A stretch of DNA of 64,000 bases from Kocuria sp. TGY1127_2 (GTDB lineage: Bacteria > Actinomycetota > Actinomycetes > Actinomycetales > Micrococcaceae): positions 868,001-932,000 of the forward strand of contig NZ_AP022834.1 in NCBI RefSeq assembly GCF_013394385.1, read 5' to 3'. Positions within the stretch are counted from its first letter, which is position 1. Every line of letters begins with the position of its first letter. The notes below the pieces were generated by a model. It was not told where the DNA came from. It worked only from the letters and a program-made list of their open reading frames with translations, and made no database searches. Below, piece after piece: positions 23,075 through 30,385 of the stretch. Made by a program: the position numbers and the translations under genes.

Positions 23075-25624
23075 ATGTTTTCTTACAACAATTTCCGCCC
23101 TCGAGGATTCAAGGTATGGGCGACTGTCTCTGCGGCAACGGCCCTGACTTTCGCGGGCACGCTCACGGCGGCGCAGGCAGACGGGGTGGGCGCCGCAACG
23201 GCTCCGGCTCACGGTGCAGCCTCGGCAGCGTGCGAGTATCGCAGCTTCGATGTCCGTGCTGAGCAGACCCAAGGCCTGCCGGGACAGTACCAGCTGGCGT
23301 ATTCGAAGAAGAATGACGCTCTCTGGGCCACCGGTACGGCCCTTGGCGGGGCCAACACCACGGCCACTCTTGCCAAGATCGACCCGCAGACCATGAAAAT
23401 CGAGAAGACCGTTGCCCTGGACACCGTGCCGTATATTCCGAGGGGCGGGACTGAGGTTGCTGGTGTTCAGCTCAAGGGGCCCTTCGGGATCGATGTGGAC
23501 GATGTGAACAACACGGTATGGGTGACCAACACCATTGCGAACGAGGTCACCGCTTATGACCAGGCCACCTTGAAGGAGGTCTTTTCGACCTCCAGGCTTT
23601 CGCCCGAGGAGCGCGCGAAGGTTGAATTCACCCATCCACGCGAGGTTCGCATCGCAGACGGTAAAGCCTTCGTTGGCGTTCGGGGTTCGGTGGTGGTCTT
23701 CGATACAAAGACCTACGCATTCCTGCAGAAGATCAACGTGGCCGATGTCGAGGACAGGGCCACGACCGTCATGAATATGTGGGTGGACGAATCTGAAGGG
23801 AAGGCTTACTTCCCGGTCCGTATGAGGGATGAGGTCAAGATCTACGACCTGAAAGACCTCTCGAAGCCGATTCAGGTGGTCAAGCTCCATAAGCATGATC
23901 CCGAGGCCAATCTCTACGCCTCCGACGTCGTGGCGGATCACTCGCTCAATGAAATCTATGTCTCGTCCCAGGGCGACAAAGGGAAGAACTCCGGTGTGGG
24001 TGTCTATGACAAGACCACGGGCGAGTTCAAGAAGTGGATCGATCTTGGTGGAAGGGCGCTGTCTCTGGACGCGGATGAGGACAACGACGTCGTTTACCTC
24101 ACTGATTTCGACGGCAAGTCTCCTGACAGGGGTGTATATGTGATTGACGGCCGCACCCACACCGTCGCCGCTATCGTTCCCAAAAATTCCGTGGACGCTC
24201 CCTTCGGTGTTAACGACGTGATTGTGACCCCCAAAGGTGTGTTCGCCGTCGACAAGGGTGGGGCGTACAAGAACGCGGAAGTGCCCTTCACCATCGATTA
24301 CCGGACCGGAAAGTTCACCACCTCCTCGACGTCCGTTTTGGGCGTGCAGAACAAGGCAACTGAGGGCGCACCCGCTGATTGGCAGCCCGCCGAGCCGACC
24401 CCGATCAACGCGGACACTCTCGTCAAGCTGACCGCAACGTCAACCGGAACCGTCAATGGCCAGAACAAGGGTGCATCAGGCGCCGATGCAAGCGTCAAGA
24501 CCGTCGAGTCCAAGCAAGACGCAGGGGCCAAGGTCACGGGGGCCACCGTGGTCTCCGAGGGGCAGGCCATCAAGGTTTCGGGAACGGGGTGGAAGCACCC
24601 GAATGGAACCGGAGGGTCCACGGTGGCCGTCAAGTACGACAAGGGTACGGTTTCCATCGATGGCAATGCAGTGATCGCAACCGTCGAGGCGGACGCCCAG
24701 GGGAACTGGGAGATGAACCTGCCGTATCCGACCACGGCAAACTCCACCGTCAAGGAAGGCGCCTGGGGTCCCGGAACAACGCACACGCTTTCCTTCCTCT
24801 CAGGCTCCCTCAAAGAGGGCGACGCGAGCCGTGGCGCGAACTTCCAGATCAGCGTCGCACAACCGACGTGTGATACACCCGAAGCCAAGCGCGTGACCCC
24901 GACGACGAAGGTGTTCCAGGGGTACGGCACTCTGGTTGACTCGAAGGTCGGCGAGATGGTGCCTCCTCCGACCGACCCGGTAAAGCAGGACCCGTCGCCA
25001 AGCCCGGCCCCGACCGACCCGGTAAAGCCGGGCCCGTCGCCAAGCCCGGCCCCGACCGACCCGGTAAAGCAGGACCCGACGCCAAGCCCGGCCCCGACCG
25101 ACCCGGTAAAGCAGGACCCGACGCCAAGCCCGACCCCGACCGACCCGGTAAAGCAGGACCCCGGCGTCGGAAATGAAGGCCCGGGCTCGGGGCAGAAGGC
25201 GCCTGGCGCTGATGGGGCAGATAAGGAACCCGGTCAGCTGGGTTCCGGAGCCCCGTCAGGGGAGACCGGAAAGGATGACGGAATGAAGAGCGGAAGAGGG
25301 CCCGCCGCCACTGGTGATCCTGCAGATGCCGGTGACGCTGGCGAGAAGGCTCCGGCAAGCATCGCTGATCACGATGAAGCCGGCGCCGGCGCCAACAGCC
25401 CGACCGGCAACGAATCGGCCTCGGGCTCTCAGGGCCAGACCGCAACAAGCGGGACGGGGGTGAACTCTCAGACCCCGGCCGTCTCGAAGGGTTCCGCACC
25501 CGCCACGCAGTCCGGCCTGGCCAGCACTGGAGCCGGCAAGCTGATGTGGGTTGCCGGCCTGGGCGCGGCGGCCACGGCTGCCGGCACCGCGGTGGTGGCT
25601 CTTCGGCGCAAGAAGGCGCACTGA
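23075..25624 (+). CDS. Sortase-anchored beta-propeller (YncE-like) surface protein with Ig-like domain
   Basis: An 849-residue exported protein. Signal peptide about 1-36 (RPRGFK, hydrophobic core, TAAQA). Residues about 50-440 form a beta-propeller of YncE/SMP-30 type, with repeated blades ending in DxxxNxVWVTN, DESEGKAYFP, DHSLNEIYVSS and DEDNDVVYLTD. An Ig-like domain follows at about 490-600 (GTGWKH, VAVKYDKG, FLSGSLKEGD), shared with the 773-residue protein at 16610. Then come PTDPVKQDP repeats, a Gly/Ala/Ser-rich wall linker, and the signal LASTG, a hydrophobic run and RRKK, as in class E sortase (LAXTG) substrates. The start is ATG 23075 after GAGGA; an ATG at 23063 is also in frame. 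Tandem iron boxes precede it. E. coli YncE is likewise iron-repressed, which supports a link to iron; the ligand is unknown. Confidence 0.82.
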   Translation: MFSYNNFRPRGFKVWATVSAATALTFAGTLTAAQADGVGAATAPAHGAASAACEYRSFDVRAEQTQGLPGQYQLAYSKKNDALWATGTALGGANTTATLAKIDPQTMKIEKTVALDTVPYIPRGGTEVAGVQLKGPFGIDVDDVNNTVWVTNTIANEVTAYDQATLKEVFSTSRLSPEERAKVEFTHPREVRIADGKAFVGVRGSVVVFDTKTYAFLQKINVADVEDRATTVMNMWVDESEGKAYFPVRMRDEVKIYDLKDLSKPIQVVKLHKHDPEANLYASDVVADHSLNEIYVSSQGDKGKNSGVGVYDKTTGEFKKWIDLGGRALSLDADEDNDVVYLTDFDGKSPDRGVYVIDGRTHTVAAIVPKNSVDAPFGVNDVIVTPKGVFAVDKGGAYKNAEVPFTIDYRTGKFTTSSTSVLGVQNKATEGAPADWQPAEPTPINADTLVKLTATSTGTVNGQNKGASGADASVKTVESKQDAGAKVTGATVVSEGQAIKVSGTGWKHPNGTGGSTVAVKYDKGTVSIDGNAVIATVEADAQGNWEMNLPYPTTANSTVKEGAWGPGTTHTLSFLSGSLKEGDASRGANFQISVAQPTCDTPEAKRVTPTTKVFQGYGTLVDSKVGEMVPPPTDPVKQDPSPSPAPTDPVKPGPSPSPAPTDPVKQDPTPSPAPTDPVKQDPTPSPTPTDPVKQDPGVGNEGPGSGQKAPGADGADKEPGQLGSGAPSGETGKDDGMKSGRGPAATGDPADAGDAGEKAPASIADHDEAGAGANSPTGNESASGSQGQTATSGTGVNSQTPAVSKGSAPATQSGLASTGAGKLMWVAGLGAAATAAGTAVVALRRKKAH
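24968..25162 (+). repeat. 42-bp tandem repeat encoding PTDPVKQDPSPSPA
   Basis: Four full 42-bp units and one 27-bp partial unit, in frame in the wall-spanning linker of the beta-propeller protein. Units differ by a few substitutions (KQDP/KPGP, S/T). Such a repeat can change copy number by slippage without breaking the frame. Confidence 0.9.
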
Positions 25625-26092
25625 TCTGGCGACGCGCTGAGTGCACCTCGCGCAGTCCTCTGATGGCGCACAATATCGGGGCCGAGGCGGTTCGCAATGA
25701 CCCGCCACGGCCCCGGTCGTCGTCTCAACCGACGGAGAGGTGATGAACGTCAAGTACCTCCCGTCGTTGTGGCTTATCTGGCCCTGTTCGGGGGAGTTGC
25801 CCTGTGGTAGCCTTGATTACTTGTGTGGGTCGACTCGGCCTGCGCGCAACCACGGATTTTTCGTGCCAGTGCATAATGCCGCTGTCAACGGGTGCATGCG
25901 CCCGCCATCGAAGCGGGACCAGATGTTCCTGGCATGGACAGTCCCAGGCGCAACCGCCAACTTCCATTCCTGATGAAATGGCAGACCGGTGCGTCAATCA
26001 TCCCGAACACAGTGTTCCGCAAGGCCCGCGTCGCGTCAGTCAGAGATCTTCTGGCGGCGTCGTGAGAACCGGCGAGACGACAGGAGTATTCA
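25625..26092. other. 468-bp non-coding gap between iron locus and ribosomal cluster
   Basis: It holds the hairpin at 25678-25714 and, in its right part, the presumed leader and promoter of the rplN operon. TTGCCC at 25797-25802 could be a -35 element, but no convincing -10 lies at the right distance. I see no tRNA or conserved open frame; short frames here lack recognisable content. Confidence 0.5.
25678..25714 (+). terminator. Hairpin after beta-propeller gene
   Basis: GGGGCCG-A-GGCGG pairs with CCGCC-A-CGGCCCC across an 11-base loop, with one A/A mismatch. No long T run follows, so it is a terminator of the type common in GC-rich actinobacteria or an mRNA-stabilising stem. Confidence 0.6.
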
Positions 26093-26464
26093 GTGATTCA
26101 GCAAGAGTCACGGCTCAAGGTCGCCGATAACACGGGAGCCAAGGAAATCCTTGCTATCCGTATTCTCGGTGGATCTGGCCGTCGCTACGCAGGTATTGGC
26201 GACATCATCGTCGCCACCGTCAAGGACGCAATTCCTGGCGGAAACGTCAAGAAGGGTGACGTCGTCAAAGCCGTCATCGTTCGTACCAAGAAGGAGACCC
26301 GTCGTGCTGACGGCTCCTACATCAAGTTCGACGAGAACTCGGCAGTGATCCTCAAGAACACCGACGGCGAGCCCCGCGGTACCCGTATTTTCGGGCCGGT
26401 CGGGCGCGAGCTGCGCGACAAGCGGTTCATGAAGATTATCTCGCTTGCTCCGGAGGTGCTCTAA
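26093..26464 (+). CDS. rplN: 50S ribosomal protein L14
   Basis: A 123-residue protein with the full L14 sequence pattern ([43 protein letters not shown]). It binds 23S rRNA near the L19 bridge to the small subunit. The start is GTG 26093 with ACAGGAG upstream. It is the first gene of the spc set here: rpsQ and the S10 operon, usually just upstream, are not present, their place being taken by the iron locus and a 468-bp gap. It must therefore have its own promoter. Confidence 0.97.
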   Translation: MIQQESRLKVADNTGAKEILAIRILGGSGRRYAGIGDIIVATVKDAIPGGNVKKGDVVKAVIVRTKKETRRADGSYIKFDENSAVILKNTDGEPRGTRIFGPVGRELRDKRFMKIISLAPEVL

Positions 26465-26467
26465 CTC

Positions 26468-26803
26468 ATGGCTAAGATCAAGAGCGGTGACCTGGTGCAG
26501 GTCATTTCTGGTTCCGAAAAGGGCAAGCAGGGCAAGGTCCTGAAGGTATTCCCGGAGACCAATCGCGTCCTCATCGAGGGCGTCAAGGTTGTCACCAAGC
26601 ACACCAAGGCCAATCCCAACACCGGTGAAGGTGGCGGCATTCAGAAGGTCGAGGCCTCGATCCACGTGTCCAACGTCGCGATCGTCGATCCCGAGACCAA
26701 GAAGCCCAGCCGCGTTGGCTACCGCGAAGAGACCGTAGAGCGTGACGGACGTAACCGCACCGTTCGCGTGCGCGTGTCCAAGAGCTCGGGTAAGGACCTC
26801 TAA
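26468..26803 (+). CDS. rplX: 50S ribosomal protein L24
   Basis: A 111-residue L24, an assembly-initiator protein on 23S rRNA. It begins with the KOW motif ([20 protein letters not shown]) and continues with the typical [19 protein letters not shown] segment. It is 3 bp after rplN, and its stop TAA overlaps the ATG of rplE (TAATG), so the three are cotranslated. Confidence 0.97.
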   Translation: MAKIKSGDLVQVISGSEKGKQGKVLKVFPETNRVLIEGVKVVTKHTKANPNTGEGGGIQKVEASIHVSNVAIVDPETKKPSRVGYREETVERDGRNRTVRVRVSKSSGKDL

Positions 26804-27363
26804 TGACCGAAACCAAGATCACCCCCAGCCTCAAGACCAAGTTCAAGGACGAGGTCGTTCCGGCGCTGCAGGAACAGTTCAACTACGGCAACCCCATGCA
26901 GTCGCCGAAGCTCGTCAAGGTCGTTGTCAACATGGGCGTCGGAGAAGCTGCACGCGACTCCAAGCTCATCGATTCGGCCGTGCGCGATCTGACCCTCATC
27001 ACGGGTCAGAAGCCTCAGGTGACCCGCGCCAAGAAGTCGATCGCACAGTTCAAGCTGCGCGAAGGCCAGCCCATCGGCTGCCACACGACTCTTCGCGGAG
27101 ACCGTATGTGGGAATTCCTCGATCGTCTGATTTCCCTGGCTCTTCCCCGAATCCGTGACTTCCGCGGACTCTCGGATCGCCAGTTCGACGGCAACGGTAA
27201 CTACACCTTCGGTTTGACCGAGCAGTCCATGTTCCACGAGATCGATCAGGATGCGATCGACCGTGTGCGCGGCATGGACATCACCGTGGTTACCACAGCC
27301 AAGACCGACGACGAGGGACGCGCGCTGCTCCGCCAGCTCGGTTTCCCGTTCAAGACCAACTAA
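26803..27363 (+). CDS. rplE: 50S ribosomal protein L5
   Basis: A 186-residue L5, which binds 5S rRNA in the central protuberance. Family markers are [33 protein letters not shown] and the C-terminal [20 protein letters not shown]. It starts at ATG 26803 within the rplX stop. The following gap of 71 bp before rpsH is where the S14 gene sits in most bacteria; no S14 frame fits there. Confidence 0.97.
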   Translation: MTETKITPSLKTKFKDEVVPALQEQFNYGNPMQSPKLVKVVVNMGVGEAARDSKLIDSAVRDLTLITGQKPQVTRAKKSIAQFKLREGQPIGCHTTLRGDRMWEFLDRLISLALPRIRDFRGLSDRQFDGNGNYTFGLTEQSMFHEIDQDAIDRVRGMDITVVTTAKTDDEGRALLRQLGFPFKTN

Positions 27364-27378
27364 CTGCTACGTTTCAGG

Positions 27379-27405
27379 TCCGCTTCCGGTCTTCCGGAGA
27401 GCGGA
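27379..27405 (+). other. Hairpin in the rplE-rpsH gap
   Basis: TCCGCTTCCGG pairs with CCGGAGAGCGGA with a one-base bulge. It is the only structure in the 71-bp gap. It could be a processing or attenuation stem, or a remnant where the S14 gene was lost. Confidence 0.4.
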
Positions 27406-27434
27406 AACCGTAACGAGGAAGGGCAAGTGCCCAC

Positions 27435-27833
27435 ATGACCATGACAGATCCTGTCGCAGATATGCTTACGCGTCTGCGCAACGCTAATTCGGCACACCAC
27501 GATTCCGTGTCCATGCCGTACTCAAAGCTCAAGGCCCGGATCGCTGACATCCTCAAGGCCGAGGGCTACATCAAGGACTGGCACGAGGAAGAGGCAGAGG
27601 TCGGCAAGACCCTCGCTCTCGACCTCAAATTCGGTCCCAACCGCGAGTCCTCCATCGTTGGAGTTCGTCGTATTTCCAAGCCGGGCCTGCGCGTTTACGC
27701 GAAGTCCACCAACCTGCCTCAGGTGCTTGGTGGCCTCGGCATCGCCATCCTGTCCACGTCTTCGGGGTTGCTTACCGACAAGCAGGCCTCCAAGAAGGGC
27801 GTGGGCGGCGAAGTCCTGGCATACGTCTGGTAG
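27435..27833 (+). CDS. rpsH: 30S ribosomal protein S8
   Basis: A 132-residue S8, a primary 16S rRNA binder in the platform region and in many bacteria the translational repressor of its own operon. It has [20 protein letters not shown] at the N-terminus, the [13 protein letters not shown] segment and the C-terminal [17 protein letters not shown]. An ATG six bases downstream (27441) is an alternative start. Confidence 0.97.
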   Translation: MTMTDPVADMLTRLRNANSAHHDSVSMPYSKLKARIADILKAEGYIKDWHEEEAEVGKTLALDLKFGPNRESSIVGVRRISKPGLRVYAKSTNLPQVLGGLGIAILSTSSGLLTDKQASKKGVGGEVLAYVW

Positions 27834-27860
27834 TCGGTCACAAGAGAAAGGAAGAGAAGA

Positions 27861-28397
27861 ATGTCACGTATTGGACGTCTCCCCATCTCGGTGCCGGCTG
27901 GTGTTGAGGTAAAGATCGACGGCTCCCTCGTGAGCGTCAAGGGTCCCAAGGGAGAACTCTCCCAGGAGATCGCTTCGCCGATCACCGTCTCCCTCGATGG
28001 AGATACCCTCACAGTCAACCGTCCCGACGACGAACGCGAGTCTCGTTCGCTGCACGGCCTGAGCCGCACGCTGATCAATAACATGGTCATCGGCGTCTCC
28101 GAGGGTTACAGCAAGAAGCTCGAGATCGTTGGCACCGGTTACCGTGTGCTGGCCAAGGGCTCCGACCTGGAATTCGCGCTGGGCTACAGCCACCCCGTTT
28201 CGGTAAAGGCTCCGGAAGGAATCACTTTCACCGTGGAGGGCAACAACAAGCTCACCGTTTCCGGTATTCACAAGCAGCAGGTCGGCCAGGTGGCCTCCAA
28301 CATTCGAAGCCTCCGCGCGCCCGACCCCTACAAGGGCAAGGGTGTTCGCTACGAGGGCGAGCAGATCCGCCGCAAGGTCGGAAAGGCTGGTAAGTAA
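27861..28397 (+). CDS. rplF: 50S ribosomal protein L6
   Basis: A 178-residue L6, near the factor-binding site of the large subunit. [20 protein letters not shown] at the start, [20 protein letters not shown] in the middle and the C-terminal [16 protein letters not shown] are diagnostic. AGAAAGGAAGAG precedes the ATG. It is followed 2 bp later by rplR. Confidence 0.97.
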   Translation: MSRIGRLPISVPAGVEVKIDGSLVSVKGPKGELSQEIASPITVSLDGDTLTVNRPDDERESRSLHGLSRTLINNMVIGVSEGYSKKLEIVGTGYRVLAKGSDLEFALGYSHPVSVKAPEGITFTVEGNNKLTVSGIHKQQVGQVASNIRSLRAPDPYKGKGVRYEGEQIRRKVGKAGK

Positions 28398-28399
28398 AC

Positions 28400-28762
28400 A
28401 TGGCTAATAAGACGAAGTTCGCTGCTCGCAAGCGTCGCCACACGCGCGTTCGCAAGCACGTCTCCGGTACCGCCGCGCGTCCCCGTCTCTCGGTATTCCG
28501 TTCGACCAAGCACATGTTCGTGCAGGTCATTGACGATACTCAGGGCAACACGTTGGCCTCGGCATCCACCCTGGAAGCCGAGTTGCGTTCCGCAACCGAT
28601 ATGGACAAGACCGCCAAAGCCAAGCGCGTTGGCGAGCTGGTCGCCGAGCGTGCCAAGGCCGCCGGCGTCGAGTCCGTCGTATTCGATCGTGGCGGCAATA
28701 AGTACCACGGCCGTGTGGCCGCTGTTGCTGAAGGCGCCCGGGAAGGTGGGCTGGCACTGTGA
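28400..28762 (+). CDS. rplR: 50S ribosomal protein L18
   Basis: A 120-residue L18, which binds 5S rRNA. The basic N-terminus ([19 protein letters not shown]), [20 protein letters not shown] and the C-terminal [19 protein letters not shown] match the family over its full length. Its stop overlaps the GTG at 28759 proposed for rpsE. Confidence 0.97.
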   Translation: MANKTKFAARKRRHTRVRKHVSGTAARPRLSVFRSTKHMFVQVIDDTQGNTLASASTLEAELRSATDMDKTAKAKRVGELVAERAKAAGVESVVFDRGGNKYHGRVAAVAEGAREGGLAL

Positions 28763-29469
28763 GCGAGCAGACCGCAAACGAAAAGGAAAATCAGGTGGCA
28801 GAGAACAACGCTGCAACTGAGAACTCCGAGAAAGACAACTCCTCGAAGCGCGACGACCGTCGCGGCGGCAACCGCGGTGAGCGCGGCGGCCGTGGTCGCA
28901 ATGACCGTAACGATCGTGGTGGCCGCGGTGGACGCGGTGGCCGCGATGAGGAAAAGGACAAGTACATCGAGCGCGTTGTCACCATCAACCGCGTCTCGAA
29001 GGTCGTCAAGGGCGGCCGTCGCTTCAGCTTTACCGCACTCGTCGTCGTAGGCGACGGGCAAGGTTTGGTCGGCGTCGGCTACGGCAAGGCCAAGGAAGTT
29101 CCCTCGGCCATTGCCAAGGGCGTTGAAGAAGCCAAGAAGAACTTCTTCCGCGTTCCCCGCGTCGAGGACCGCACCATCCCGCACCGCGTGCAGGGTGAAG
29201 CGGCCGCTGGTGTTGTTATGCTCCGACCCGCTACGGCCGGTACCGGTGTTATCGCCGGTGGCCCGGTGCGTGCGGTGCTCGAGTGTGCTGGCATCCACGA
29301 CGTGCTGTCCAAGTCCCTCGGTTCCACGAACCAGATCAACATCGTGCACGGGACCATTGAGGCCCTGCGTCAGCTGGAAGAGCCCGTTGCCGTTGCAGCC
29401 CGCCGTGGCCTGCCGAACGACGAGGTCATCCCCAGCTACCTCATGCGCGATGAGAAGGCAGGTGCGTAA
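28759..29469 (+). CDS. rpsE: 30S ribosomal protein S5 with long RGG-rich N-terminal extension
   Basis: A 236-residue S5, involved in mRNA entry-channel helicase activity and decoding accuracy. The conserved body begins about residue 70 ([25 protein letters not shown]) and includes [14 protein letters not shown] and the C-terminal [15 protein letters not shown]. Before it lie about 65 residues of acidic, then Arg/Gly-rich sequence ([20 protein letters not shown]). Two starts are possible: GTG 28759, overlapping the rplR stop with GGAAGGTGGG upstream, and GTG 28795 behind AAAAGGAAAA; the RGG tract is present either way. Confidence 0.95.
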   Translation: MSEQTANEKENQVAENNAATENSEKDNSSKRDDRRGGNRGERGGRGRNDRNDRGGRGGRGGRDEEKDKYIERVVTINRVSKVVKGGRRFSFTALVVVGDGQGLVGVGYGKAKEVPSAIAKGVEEAKKNFFRVPRVEDRTIPHRVQGEAAAGVVMLRPATAGTGVIAGGPVRAVLECAGIHDVLSKSLGSTNQINIVHGTIEALRQLEEPVAVAARRGLPNDEVIPSYLMRDEKAGA

Positions 29470-29678
29470 TGTCCGGTAAGCGTATTCAGCCCAGCGATTC
29501 GAAGCTGGAGATCACGCAAATGAAGTCCTACGTTGGCCAGAAGCAGAACATGCGCGACACTCTGCGCTCACTGGGACTCAAGCGTCCGGGCAACAAGGTT
29601 GTCCGCACCGCCGATCCGGTGACCTGCGGTATGGTCAACACCGTCGCTCACCTCGTGAAGGTTGAGGAGGTCAAGTAA
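29469..29678 (+). CDS. rpmD: 50S ribosomal protein L30
   Basis: A 69-residue L30 of the bacterial short type. [20 protein letters not shown] and [12 protein letters not shown] are the family core, and the C-terminus ends in [12 protein letters not shown]. Its ATG overlaps the last base of the rpsE stop, so it is tightly coupled. Confidence 0.95.
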   Translation: MSGKRIQPSDSKLEITQMKSYVGQKQNMRDTLRSLGLKRPGNKVVRTADPVTCGMVNTVAHLVKVEEVK

Positions 29679-29680
29679 AA

Positions 29681-30151
29681 ATGGCAGATACCAACGAAGA
29701 GCGCCAGGCCATCAAGCTCCACGATCTGCGTCCGGCCAAGGGATCTCACAAAGCCAAGGCCCGCGTGGGCCGCGGTGAAGGGTCCAAGGGCAAGACCGCT
29801 GGTCGTGGTACCAAAGGCACCAAGGCTCGTTACCAGGTCAAGGCAGGTTTCGAAGGCGGGCAGCTTCCGCTGCACATGCGCCTTCCGAAGCTCCGTGGCT
29901 TCAAGAACCCGTTCCGCGTGGAGTACCAGGTCGTAAACCTGGACCGTATCTCGGAGTTGTTCCCCGAGGGCGGCGACATCACCGTCGACTCCCTCGTGGC
30001 CAAGGGTGCGGTTCGCAAGAACCAGCCCGTCAAGGTTCTGGGCCAAGGCGACCTGACCGTCAAGGTCAACGTCACCGTTGACAAGCTCTCCGCATCCGCT
30101 GTGGAGAAAATCGAAGCCGCCGGTGGCACCGCCACCGCAACCGGCAAGTAG
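29681..30151 (+). CDS. rplO: 50S ribosomal protein L15
   Basis: A 156-residue L15, a late-assembly 23S rRNA binder. [21 protein letters not shown] at the N-terminus, [13 protein letters not shown] and [19 protein letters not shown] are diagnostic. It is 2 bp after rpmD and ends the first ribosomal transcription unit: a strong hairpin follows at 30190. Confidence 0.97.
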   Translation: MADTNEERQAIKLHDLRPAKGSHKAKARVGRGEGSKGKTAGRGTKGTKARYQVKAGFEGGQLPLHMRLPKLRGFKNPFRVEYQVVNLDRISELFPEGGDITVDSLVAKGAVRKNQPVKVLGQGDLTVKVNVTVDKLSASAVEKIEAAGGTATATGK

Positions 30152-30189
30152 AACTGCGATCGGGCTGATGCTCGAAGGCATTTCATAGG

Positions 30190-30231
30190 GATGAGGTCCT
30201 TCCCCGGAAGTCCGGGGAGGGGCCTCATCTT
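30190..30231 (+). terminator. Terminator after rplO
   Basis: GATGAGG pairs with CCTCATC at the base and TCCCCGG with CCGGGGA at the top, with a small internal loop and an AAGT tetraloop; TTG follows. It separates the ribosomal block from secY. Confidence 0.8.
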
Positions 30232-30289
30232 GTCTGCATCCCGGCGCGTTGTGGCGGAGTGACGGACGTAATCGGGTTCCCGTGACGCA

Positions 30290-30319
30290 TTGCCGTTAGA
30301 CTGACGAGGGACCTATTGG
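30290..30319 (+). promoter_or_regulatory. Possible secY promoter
   Basis: TTGCCG (30290-30295) and TATTGG (30314-30319) with 18-bp spacing, 66 bp upstream of the secY start and downstream of the rplO terminator. The -10 match is poor. Confidence 0.3.
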
Positions 30320-30385
30320 CTCGGCAGCTGTCTGCGGACGGCAATCGCCGGGATTCCAACTGAACAAACTTTTACAGGAGGCCAA

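Noticed and set aside
24968-25162. CRISPR array
   Set aside because: Repeats are contiguous without spacers and are in frame within a protein-coding gene.
25625-26092. tRNA gene in the gap before rplN
   Set aside because: No acceptor-stem pairing or T-loop GTTCRANYC pattern was found.
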